Of a DNA stretch of 64,000 nucleotides, positions 24,001 to 35,300 are shown one piece after another (the stretch's first letter is position 1; every line of letters begins with the position of its first letter). The position numbers and the translations under genes were made by a program. This DNA is from Paragorgia papillata (lineage: Eukaryota; Cnidaria; Anthozoa; Scleralcyonacea; Coralliidae). The stretch covers positions 248,001-312,000 of the forward strand of contig JAWNZC010000349.1 of assembly GCA_035771165.1 (NCBI GenBank), in the 5' to 3' direction. Under the pieces are notes generated by a model, which saw only the letters and a list, made by a program, of their open reading frames with translations, ran no database searches and had not been told where the DNA came from.

Positions 24001-27000
24001 ATTTTGGAATAAGGTCTATTGGCGTAGTAATTTTGAGAAACAACATCATCAATCAAAGCTAAAGTTTAATATGTTAATCAGGAGGATTTTTTTATTAAAA
24101 GCACGGACCAATTTCTTTTGTGTTTTCCCCAATAATTATTAGTAAATTCTTTAAGCGTAATTATCAAATTAATTATGACATAGAAAGTATTGTTTATAAT
24201 TGTTGGTTATAACAGAGAATGAGGTCTGTACGAGAAAATATCAGACCAACTGATCAAAATCTTGACAATATGGACTTAGCGCTGCTGCAGGCGAGGTTCG
24301 TACAAAAAAGACCGAGATCTGATATTTTCCCATACAGACCGAGTAAACGAGGTTAATAAATCGGTTATTACCGTATATATGGCTATTTTGATACTTAGTT
24401 TTTGTACAAAATCAATGTGGAAACCTTAGAAATTGCACGCAAGCAAAATCAACCGCATCCGGAACAGAGGTCCGGATATGAAAAAAGACGTACCGTAGTG
24501 CGGATCAGCGCATTTTTACAGAGCGCGTAAAAAATTTTTAACCTATAAAGAATAAGAATATAGCAGTGAATACAACGATCCTAACTTACAATGATATGCT
24601 CCACTCTGTAACGCTGGCATCTCGTATACATTTAAAAGGATAAGTTTTGTATTGACTGTATGCAAATGAGTGACATACCCTACAATTTGAAAAATATTAC
24701 AGTTATCAGTTATTTAGTGAGGCTGTATCCACCTCTAAATCATGATACCTGATAGTCAATTATTGAAGTACATAGTCTGGAAACTCGGCATTGTTCTATG
24801 TTTGTGCAGTTTGTGCAATTTTACCGCGGTCATTTGAATACATTATATTTTTTGTATAATGAAGAAGGCATCCAATAGCAGTGATGGATTTACAGGGGGG
24901 TGCGGGTGCGCACCCCCCTGGCCCTTGGCCAAGGGGGTGCCAATTACTCAATTAGTGCCTTGCTGCAGTGGGATGCGACGTGGCTTTTCACTGAAAATGT
25001 CAATCACATTTCTAATGTCTAGCTTCCTTGTGATATCCCTAATAAAATCCATAATAAAACGTCCACTTTATCCCTAAATTTATTTGACACCTTCCAGGTT
25101 TGATAAAATGCGCTATTGAAAACACGATTTAAAACTTTTAAATCTTTCTTCAAAGTACCGTGAGAATGCAGGAAATGCCATTTCAGAGGTCCAAATTTCA
25201 AAAAATTTCCGGGGGGACATGCCCCCGGACCCCTAGGAATGGTTTGACTAAGGTTAAAAAAATTTCTAGATCCGCCCCTGCAGCACCCCCCCTACCAGAT
25301 CAAGCGGGATCCATCACTGTCCAATAGAAAAGTGTTCTCAGTTGAATGTGCAATTTCAGCTCTAAATACGAGAATTTTTGAAATTCACAACTAGTAAGGA
25401 GAACATCCCACATGCAATAACTAGATCAAATCTCACTCTTTACCAAATTAATAATGAAGTTGAAACTTGAAAGTAATATCAGAAAAGCATTCATTTTTAT
25501 TTTTTATTTTATAAATTATTTAAAATAAAATAAACAATATAAAAATTTTTTTTTAAAGCTTGTTTAGTGATTGTAGGTTAAAAGCTATGTTTTCATAATT
25601 CAATGTGAATGGCTAAGCTAAGCTAAGCTAAGCATAGCAACTGGTCATGCTTTGCAAATTTAAAATGATCTAAGATAGCAACAGGCCATAAGCAACCAAC
25701 ATTAAAATTCAAATTATCTACTGTACAATACTCGGACATGACACGTAAAATTTTAATTCACAAACACAGATCTATGTATTGTTTTTAATATGCAAAATAA
25801 ACACAATCTGATTTACTTGAATGTTCATATCTAATATGAAGACTGGGTGTCTGCAGCTCTTCCAGCACAAAAATATTCATTTATATTTCCTTAACAAAAT
25901 AGACTGGCAGTAAAATAGACATAATTGAAAATCTTCTATATAATAATAACATATACTGCATATTGTGCCAATATTATAATTCTTTTGCAATATTGACAAA
26001 CTTCAAATTCATTCAAAGCATATAATATTAATTGTCATGCAATTGAAAAATATTACATTTAGTATATCCACAGACTTCATTAGCTAGTTGAGAACATCCA
26101 CCAGCTGTAGCAAATAAGACATTTCATACAATCACCCAGCCGATCTAGAGTATGTGTCTGTAAAAATTTGTTTACAATTAAGAATTCTGTTTATAACTTA
26201 GTCTAGCACTGACAAATGTGTGATATATGAAGTTGCATGAAGTTGCATGAATTAATTAAAACAATCAGAAAACACAAGCATTCACCACTGCTTGTTGGCA
26301 TAGCAATTCTGGAGACTTTAGATTCTGGTATTATAGCTTTATTACTGTCATGGCAATAGATAAGCGTTCCTAAAATATTGTTGCAATACATTGCGCAAGT
26401 TGATCAATTCATTTGATGAAAATTATTGCTAACTTCCTGTTTTGAATTCTCTTTTGAATTTGATTGGTGTTTGGCAAATTATCCTGTTTCTTATTGGTTG
26501 TTTAAAAACCAGAAACCAATCAAATTCAAAACAGGAAGTTAGCAATAATTTTCATCAAATGAATTGATCAACTTGAGGAATATATTGCAACGATATTTTA
26601 GGAACGCTTCTATTGCCATGACAGTAAAGACTTGAAAACATTTACAGTACCTTAGTTTGTAAAGCAGGGGCACAACTAGAAAATTTCGAGGGCAGGGGTT
26701 GACTGCAAAAAAAGGGCAAAGTTGTTCAGTATTCTAAACAATTTGGGACTAGAAGGCAGTGGCGTGGGAAGCAGATATTCTAGGGGGGTCCAGGGGCATG
26801 CACCCCCAGAAATTTTTTGAATTTTGGGTCTCTGAAATGGCATTTCCTGCATTTTGAGGATGCTTTTCTCATATTTTCGGTTGTGGAAATTTTTATTTTG
26901 GTCTCGCATTATTTAAAATTTATCATAATTATAAGGCAGCCTCAGATTTGCGGAGAATTGTATTGCGTACTACAACAGACAATTAATTATTTGTTTATCT

Positions 27001-27980
27001 AATGTCTAACCTAGTATTAGAGGTCTCACAAAAAGGGCAGGGGTTAAAAAGGGCAGGGGTTGCAACCCCCAACCCCCCCCCCCCCTAGTTGCGCGCCTGT
27101 AAAGGTTTGGAAATGTTGTTGAAACATGCTTGAAATGCTGTCTCAAAATCATTCTCCCAAATTTTAACTAATATGCTTCTAATTTCCTTTTTTACTTTTA
27201 CTTTTACTTTAAATACAATGTTACTTATAATTGCTGCAGTGAGATTACTAGATCTATAATATACTAGATGATAAACTCTTATGTATTAACAAGAGGTGTC
27301 ACGTAATCAGAAATTTCTTGTAGAAGCCCTGCAATCCAAACAACATCGAAATAAAAAGATTGGAGTAGAACTTATCAAAAACAAACAAACTGTACAGCTA
27401 TACTGTAACATTACAGACTGCCAGCAATCCACCTAGAATAAAATCTGCAGCCTGCTCTGATCACAATGGGCTTAGTGAGTGTGGGGGGCCATTGCTAATA
27501 GCTTCATATAGTCAACAAGTCAGTATATATAATAATGGTAATGCCAGTAAAAAAATCATATTTTGCATAACCATATAATTATATGGCCATAACTATAACC
27601 ATCAGATGTTCTAATATAAGGGCATTGAGTGAAGGAAAATTTCATGTACATTTTGTACAATTTTACCAGTATGCTTGTGTACATTAAAATATATTCCAAC
27701 ACTATTTCACTAAAAATCCCGACGACATGTAGTTAAATCAAGTGAAATATCAAATATCACTTTGAACTATATATTTTACCGTGATTTTACAGTGTATATA
27801 GTGTAACGTTAGAAACGGAGGACTTTTGCACAAAATATATTAACTACAGTATATTACCGCTTTCCTGACAACATAAAAAATGAATATATCAAACTTACAA
27901 TGAAAGGCATTTTCACTGTTGCGACTTCCATCCACAGCTAAGAGTACGATTCGACTGTCAATACTTTCGACTGTTGCCAT
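21013..27980 (-). CDS. Universal stress protein A, complete four-exon gene
   Basis: Exons are 27899-27980, 24590-24679, 23023-23129 and 21013-21225, giving 163 codons plus stop with intron phases 1,1,0. The product is a single UspA-fold nucleotide-binding domain protein, probably cytosolic. The N-terminus has the first beta strand and loop (IVLLAVDGSRNSENAFH). The C-terminal exon has the ATP-binding motif G-2x-G-9x-G-S (GSRGLGRISRSLFGS). Length matches single-domain USPs. The donor after exon 3 is GC (AAG|GCAAGT) and the others are GT. The start is the only ATG in the first exon. It is head-to-head with USP B. The introns hold a long hairpin, two hAT-like elements, a palindrome and a large TGTACTGTATAC array. 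The stress or adenylate-sensing role is family knowledge; the actual ligand is unknown. Confidence 0.92.
21338..22190. repeat. 850-bp array of TGTACTGTATAC-type repeats
   Basis: Roughly 70 units of a 12-bp motif built from TACTGTA/TATACTG occur with variants TGCATACTG, TGTATAATG and TGTACAATG. Both strands are open in several frames, giving Tyr/Thr/Val/Leu or Tyr/Ser/Ile/Gln repeats; none is a gene. It lies in intron 3 of USP A. GTAC and GTATAC are palindromic, so the array can fold in many registers. Confidence 0.95.
22226..22384. mobile_element. MITE with 30-bp inverted ends
   Basis: The left end contains CTTGCTGTACAAGCTGTCG and the right end CGACAGATTGTACAGCAAG. The pairing extends outwards through TTAGTTCTT/AAGAACTAA and inwards through AAAACTC/GAGTTTT. 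It borders the repeat array directly. Confidence 0.7.
22838..23010. mobile_element. MITE copy ending 11 bp from USP A exon 3 donor
   Basis: It is related to the element at 8010-8203, sharing AATTTCAAAAGAAATATG, TTGTACGTCTGCGCATGC and TTAGTGGTTACCTGGCCCAT. The right end reaches about 23010, while the GC donor of USP A exon 3 is at 23021-23022. It therefore lies at the very start of intron 3. Confidence 0.65.
23437..23535. repeat. Near-perfect 99-bp palindrome
   Basis: GTTAAAATATTCGCG at the left pairs with CGCGAATATTTTAAC at the right, and CCGATCTTTATGGGCAT pairs with ATGCCCATAAAGATCGG. The centre reads GGCTCGCCTTCGGCTCGCC. Arms are about 45 bp. It lies in intron 2 of USP A. Confidence 0.85.
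23839..24015. mobile_element. MITE-like palindromic element
   Basis: The ends ACCTTATTCCAAAATGGCCG and CGGCCATTTTGGAATAAGGT are exact complements. The arms continue through AATTAGCCCTTATGA and TCATAAGGGCTAATT. It is non-coding. A weakly similar element lies near 52530-52680. Confidence 0.75.
24871..25327. mobile_element. Non-autonomous hAT-like element with 8-bp duplication
   Basis: The element (24879-25319, 441 bp) is flanked by TCCAATAG at 24871-24878 and 25320-25327. Its ends are CAGTGATGGAT and ATCCATCACTG. CAG/CTG termini and 8-bp target duplications are hAT hallmarks. It has no transposase. It contains the block CAGGAAATGCCATTTCAGAG, also found (in complement) in the element at 26665-27099 and near 12705. 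Confidence 0.85.
26342..26626. repeat. Long hairpin, about 115-bp arms
   Basis: The left arm (26342-26456) and right arm (26515-26626) are almost exact complements: ACTGTCATGGCAATAG pairs with CTATTGCCATGACAGT, AGTTGATCAATTCATTTGAT with ATCAAATGAATTGATCAACT, and GCTAACTTCCTGTTTTGAAT with ATTCAAAACAGGAAGTTAGC. The loop is about 60 nt. It lies in intron 1 of USP A, so the pre-mRNA can form a long double strand. Confidence 0.88.
26665..27099. mobile_element. hAT-like composite element
   Basis: The ends CAGGGGCACAACTAG and CTAGTTGCGCGCCTG are inverted repeats. TAAAG flanks both sides, a shorter duplication than the usual 8 bp. Inside at 26760 is a second hAT-type start (CAGTGGCGTGGGAAG), so another element may be nested. 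No transposase is seen. Confidence 0.65.
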
Positions 27981-29304
27981 TCTATTTTCAGCACAACAAT
28001 CGAAAATATATCCACGATCAGATCGTCACAGGGCAAAAACGCGAAAATAATCCTTGACACTATATGTCAGTTTATACAAATAAATATAAATCACAAAAAA
28101 ATGAATTTGCATAGATATAGGTTTTCCAACAAGCAAAGGAGCAAGTTGAGTATAAAACCCCTGCCGATATTGGTTTACTTATTGATTACTTTTTAATGGG
28201 TATGACCTTTACCGCTTCACCCCCCCCCCCCCCCCTTCAATAGTTACTGCACGAAGACTTTTATATATTAAACTTCCCACGGGTGAGTTGCAAAAAAATC
28301 GTTTGATCAACGTTCTAGTTCTAAATTCTAAAAGAAATAATTTACTACCTATCTACTTCTAACTTTTAAGAGTTATTTGCAAAGCATTTGGCTTGTTGTT
28401 TACTCAAATTCTCTTATCGCATATACAGTGGCGTCGTGGCCGGGGGGTAGGACTACCCCCCTACTATTTGATATTGTCACTTGTCAGAAATTTTCAAAAT
28501 TTTGTGGTTGTCGGAAAACTTTGATCATCAGTTGACAATAGATTGTTTACAATAATGTAATGACTTACTAGATCGGCTTATTTCGACCAGTTTGTTCATG
28601 TTGTCAGGCGAAATATCTGAATACATTGTTTACATGCCACAGTGAACTCACATTATCCTGCCACTGCCTATTAATTTCATTATAAAATAAGTTAGCGCGT
28701 GAACAACAGAACAAGGCAAATTTCGCTGGATAACTTCGCGTTCTTGTCGGCCGCTTTTTTAAGCCTGTGTACTTCATGACAAAATAATAGGCATACATGG
28801 AGTCCTGTAGTTGTATTAAATATTAAGTGTGGAAACGTAACATCTATATTATTTAAAGTGATTCAAACTTTCATGTCCTGGACTCTTAGTATTGGAGTGA
28901 TTCAAACCTGTACACTGTTAACCTACTGTGTACTGTAGTTTTTTAGATCAGAAAACTGTGATGAAACCGCTATATATAATTAATTTCTTTTTTGAAAAAT
29001 TAAGAAAAAATACACCTGTCGGAGAATTTTGGACTTGAGTTGAGCCCCCCTGTTGAACAGCTCCCAATATTAAATTTGCTCCACTTATCAGTTTTGAGTT
29101 TATCAATAAATCATGATTTTTGAAGGAGCAGAAGTCGGAGAACAGCGCCGTTTGGAAATGAATATGAATATATTAATATTAATGAATCCATTGGCCACAC
29201 CTGAAGATGTTTACGGGGGGTGTTCTTTTAACCAAGCTAGCTAGTGGGAAAAATTGCGAACATATTAAATAAGGGCTGGTATTTGTACGGTACGCCGACA
29301 CAAA
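27981..29304. promoter_or_regulatory. Shared divergent spacer of USP A and USP B
   Basis: The ATGs of USP A (minus, 27980) and USP B (plus, 29305) face away from each other across 1,324 bp, so both promoters must lie here or overlap the genes. No clear TATA box is fixed by position. The spacer holds a poly-C run (about 28220) and an hAT-type end CAGTGGCGTCGTGG at 28431 without a visible partner. Shared regulation is inference. Confidence 0.5.
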
Positions 29305-32300
29305 ATGGCTACGTTTAATGTTTTGATTCCGGTCGACGGCAGCGAAAACAGTGAGAAGGCCTTTGATTGTAAGTAAAATATTTTAATAATAACATTTTAT
29401 TAGTTTGAAGCAGGGCGCTTATATGGTTTGAAGAAGTCTAGAAGCAGCCGGCCTGGCGGCCTTCGATTTTACTATTAAAAATAGATGTACATATTATATT
29501 AAATATTTGCTACATTCTGACAGTACTGCAAATCGATCTAGTCGATCATATCAACTATTAGAAGGTTAAAACAAACGATTTTTTTATTATTATTATATCG
29601 TCTTTATGTAAGCCTAAATCAAAACTCCAGTTTGGTGCTCTGCTTTGTCAATTAAAACATACATTTACTGTGCATAGGTGAACAAATCTGAAACTATATT
29701 CTTCTGTGATGTTAAAAACTATACAATTAGAATGATTTCATAAAGTGTTAGATGTAGATCTTATCGTTATTTGTTAATTCCAAAACTTGAATATAAGCAA
29801 TTCATTATTAAATACCACATGAAACATATTTAAAGTGTTGTTTCATCTGGTTTTTATATTTTCTTGCATAATTATTTTTAAGAGTTTTAAAATACCAATA
29901 TAAATTACATAACTTTATACATCATGAAAATTATGGGGACTTCACAGGTTCATCAGTAGGTGCTGCAACTCTACAGCTGTAGAGGGTCATTGACAAATTT
30001 TGTCCTGGATAGCAAATTTGTTCTGCTATGAGGGGGATCGAAGGAGAGTAGCCTTAAATGATTTGAATCTGTGATAGCTGCATGGGAGATTCAGTCAAAA
30101 TGTTTTTTAGGTGGATTCCCCCCAAAATCCCACCCCTACCTACCCCCCTACCCCACCCCACACACACAAAAACTGGGGGGGAGTTAAACCCAATATAACT
30201 GTATAATGTAGACAACTCCATATGTAATAACATTTACATCTTTGGAGACTATTTTGGAGCAAACAGAAACAACACTCATTTTATGGCCATTTTCCCCGCT
30301 TATGCAGGGGTTGGCCAGTGGCTTCCCAAAACAGTTTTCTCCACTTCTCTCTCTTGTGCACGGATCCTCACTTTTCAGACCACACTCTCATGTCCCTCTC
30401 CATGCACAACCTGACTCCATGTTGTCCTTGGCCTTCCTCTTCCACCTTATATTGACCCAGTCTGATCTTCCCGTAATACATGCCTCAGCCATCTCAACCG
30501 GTTCCGCCTCACAATATCAGTCACCAACTCAATCCCCATTATTTTTCTCAAGTCCACACTTGGCACTCTATCCCACCCTCTGCTCCACATTCATAGCTCA
30601 GTCTCTCACTTCCATACACCATGATTGCACTCGTCACACATGTCACATACACTTTCCCTTTAATTTAAACTGTCTTCTTCCATGCACAATGCACCCTTAC
30701 CACAGATGCTGAATTTGCACCTCCACCCATTGAGCATATCCCCCAGATAACAAAACTTTCCTACATTTTCCAATTATGCTCCCTATTTCCAAATCCAAGT
30801 TTTCATCTATGCCACAATCCTCTCCATGACCTGCTCTCTTACACACTTTGCACACAAAAGTATTTTCAATTTCATCTCTAGCCAATGAACCCTGAACACA
30901 CTGATCTCTTGTGGACCCATCTGCTGCACTCTGCATCGAATTGAATTACGTACTCCCAACACCTTTCCCACATACAGTGCATGGCCACTTCCCTGTCCTG
31001 GCATATGGCACAGTTCAGCTAGGGGGTGTTTATATGGAAGTGAGCCAGCCCGGGTAGCTGGGCTAGGCTGCTTTGCCAAGATCTTGTTTATGCCATTATT
31101 TCTTTTTCATCTTATGTTTATATGAGAGCCAAGCCAGCCCACCTAGCCGAGAAATTGCTTTGTGAGACCGAGATCTCATTTACCCAGGCTGTTTTTTTCC
31201 CATGTAAACACGATTGACTGGTCTGGCTCGCCTACAAAATACCACCTGACAAAATTTGTTTTTATCAGCTTTTTTCAACATATTAACAATTCACAAGGTC
31301 TGCTTGTTGATGTACACTTCATACTTCATATTTAAAACAATGAGACTTCGTAGCCCGGCCTTCTCATGTAAACACAATAAAAATCATCTTGGCAAAGTGG
31401 GCTAGCCCAGGTACCCAAGCTGTCTCGCCTCCATATAAATGCCCCCCTAGGCCACAGTTCACAGCTAAGATGTAGGTGTTGATTTTTACACAGAGGGGGG
31501 AAAACCCAGTGGACACTTGACCGAGATTGATTTAGCTGATTACATAATATATTCTAACTGCTCATGGTTGGACATGCAGACAAAAGTGAAAACTCCAAAT
31601 TAGATTACCAGTATTTATCATCGACAGCTGAGAATTTAGATGTCCTGAGTATATTACAAGGACAAAAGCTCAACAGCTCAACAGCTAGTACATTACTGCA
31701 TCCTACAATAATCCTTAAAATGCATGTGTCTCTCGGCAAATTGTTTTCTAAAAGTGATTCAGAGCATATTTACCAGCTGAGAACCCCAAGGTACAGTCAA
31801 ACCTGTATATAACGGCCACCCTCCGGACTTTAGAAACTGGCCGCTTAATACAGGTGGCCGCTTGCCTTAATCTAAAAATACTCCATGGGCGTGGTCAAAT
31901 GTCAATTTTAATTCATACAACACTTCATTCAAGCACAGATTCAAGCAAACAATAACGAATAATAAATAAATAAATAAATAAATTCGGGGGTGGATTTAAC
32001 GTTAGTCAAACAAGTCAAACGACTAAGGTGGAAAAAAGGTGCAGAAAAAAATCTCTTTCTATAGTTTTCCCGTATATTCACTGCTACACTCTACAAGACT
32101 ATCCAAGTCAATAATATCTAGTTACTCTGGTCACGCGAATATATGGACTATATGATACGCACGCAGCGGCGTGTAAACAGAGCACGGCTTAGCTTTGTTC
32201 TTCATCTTGCCTGATTTGTGCTATTGTGTTAGCTGCCGTGATTGGCTAAATACCTAAAACGAATTATATTACGCTCGATCGTTCATTGATTTGCCTGCTT

Positions 32301-35300
32301 TCGTTGTCTTTTTTGCCTGATTTGGACCATTATATGACTTATGACTTATTCTCATTAGTTGAATTTTCGCAGAAGCTCTTTATCATGAACATTGATTGGT
32401 TGGCAGAAAACCCTCGAGGCACAGGACCCCATCCAAGTCGCCCATCCAAGTACTAACCCCGTCCAACTGGGCTTAACTACAGCGGTGAGAGGCAGCGCGC
32501 TAACAGCACACGCCACCCGTGCTTCCCATGTAGTTCTTGCCTGGTCTGCCGACTGATCTAGATCTGCTGTCGAGACTGCCGATTCTGCCGAACATAAATT
32601 ATGTATAGTCAGACTGGGAGAGCTCTTTCAGTTTCGAACACATTTCGAACATGACTTTACAAACGTGATAAAACGTGTAGTATTCACTTCAATTAAACAG
32701 CTGTGATGATTCAATTGTCCCGATTGGTAAGTCGGTATCTATTACTCCTAAGTCGGTATCTATTACTCGTCAAAGGATTCAAAGAGTCTGAGCAGTGAGA
32801 GTCTGGCAGTCAGACTCAAACGGTTAAGAACCTATCGATTCTGGATACGTGTGGACGTAGGGGACTCTCCTAGAAGATTAATGAATCCTATATTCGAGAT
32901 CATTCGACTTTATTATAATTGGCGTGTGCTGTGACGGCGCTGCCTCTCACCAGTATAGCATAACCATGCAGTCCAGAGTTGGAAAAAAGCTGCGGGTATG
33001 CGGGTACCACCCGGAGGAAGGTTTACTTTAGTGAGGAAGGTTTAAAGTGAAAACACGTGAAACAACATATTTGGTAATCTGAGAAAGTTACAATTGATCA
33101 AGCAAGGTGTTGAGAAGAAATGCGGTTTGCAGCAAAACATTGGCTAACCAACAATTATGCAGCACTGGCAGCAGTTACATGTGTGAAACATGTACGCTGA
33201 TGTCTGCTGTGATGTCTGTATCTTCGCAGCAGTCGAGGGTAGTTGGCAGGCTATCAGTCAGCAGCGGTCAGTTATTAGTAGCTATTGTAGTATGCCAAAG
33301 CTTACCTAGGAAAACCTAGAAAACCAAGGTACTGTAAAAGTCACGCAGTATTTATGAACGTTGCAAAACACAAAATTCTCGCTATATATTTTGAGGAAGG
33401 TTATCTAAATTTAAAAACCCATCCGGAGGAAGGTTGAATACTTTTTCCAACTCTGAACCAGTCTCCCTTCTATTAACCGTGGTTAGACGTGGTATATACT
33501 ATGGATGACCGCCTGGGAATGACCCTATTGTCAAGGTAAGACCCATGTGGGTAGAGTTAGTTGATTTCTCCTGTGCTTCAAGGGTTTTTCACTGCATGGG
33601 GTTCTCTGGTTTTCCTCTCTCCGTGAAATCAACACCTGGATCTTAGCTGTGAATATCCGTGGTCTGACATGTGTTGTACAGCGTTTGCCTGCATGGAGCA
33701 CCTTCTGATATGCCTTCGACTCAGCCAGGTTACATGGCTGTGAGTAACTGTGAGGTTACATTAGATCGATGATTAGCTCCCAGTCGTTTCCTTTCGTTCC
33801 TTGTCTAAGTGTCAAATTAATGTATCAATGGCGTAAGTATAATTTATACATTATTACATTATACTAATGGAACAACAATAGTGTTGGTTTTGTGAAAATG
33901 AGAGGTCAGGTGAGAATCTCAGAACATTAACTCTATAAAAAATCCTATAGGAATTTCCTATATGGTAGCAATTTGGGCCAACATGTAATGAGGAATAAAT
34001 TTCCTATAGGATATCCAATAGGAATTCCTATATGAAATTATCAATCGTATAGGAATACCTATAAGATATACCTAATATAAGAATATTAATAAGAACTTGG
34101 GCCAAAATTATAGGAATTCCTATTGAATTTTTTTGTAGATCACATAATTCTCAGGTGGTCAACGTAACAAGTATATCACAAAATACGTGACAGTGTTTTC
34201 ACGGATATTTGACCTCCCCCTTGTGACGCTGTGTGACAGATGTAACTACCCCCTTAAAAAGAAAAAAATACGTGATTTTGGGCTCCCCCCCCCCCCCCCC
34301 CCCCCACACACACACACCAATATCAAATACAGTAATTTGATTCTGAATCACATAAATGATAACAGTTTAACGGGAAGCACGGGTGGCGTGTGCTGTTAGC
34401 GCGCTGCCTCTCACCAAAAAGTTAAGCCCGGTTAGACAGGGTTGGTACTTGGATTGGTGACCGCTTGGGAATCACCGCGTTATCGAGCTTTGAACTTATG
34501 TGGGTAGAGTTGTAGTTGATCTCTCCTGTGCTTCGAGGGTTTTTCGCCGGGTTCTCCGGTTTTCCTCCCTCCATAAAATCAACACCTAACATCTTAGCTG
34601 TGATCCGTGGTCTGAACTGTGTCGTTGGCGGCTGCCTGGAGCGCCTTTGGTATGCCCCGACACGGCCACGTTGATCTGCGTCCTTCGTAATTCAGCCGCT
34701 GGCTACGAGTAAGGATCGGATTAGCCCCCAGTTCTTTATTCTAAAGTTTAAAAGGAGGTATTTTACAAATAATTTAATTTAAATAATAATTAAAGGCTCG
34801 CCTTATATACGTAAATCCCCATACAGATCGGTCGCTTATGCTTTATCTATTACGTAAGAAATATATAATAAACTAATAAAAAAATACTTTGTCAAACTAT
34901 TAACTTATTAATGTCATAGCTAAAAATAGATCCTGACTTCTAATACAGTATTATAAGTACAGAATGTGTCATTGGTATCGAACTTATATAATTTCAAACT
35001 TTTTTTAGGGTATGTAAAGTATTGTCATAAGCCAGAGAATCATGTTATACTTTATCACGCTCATGAGCCACCTCACTTACATGCGTTTTCTCTTAAAAGT
35101 AAGTGAAAATAATATTTAGTTGTACCTGTCCAGTAGTTTTATCTAGCCTGTTTTATTTGTTAATTATACACCTCATGAGTTTTTACATCAGTAAAAGCAA
35201 TTATTGCAGGTTTTATTTTTTAACTATTCACACAATTGAGGAAAAAAGTGTTTAAACAATCCGTTATACAGCAACACTGCATGCTATTGGCTGCTTGCTT

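Noticed and set aside
30242..31079. Ser/Pro/His-rich frames on both strands
   Set aside because: C/T-rich composition without splice signals or motifs; part overlaps a TIR element.
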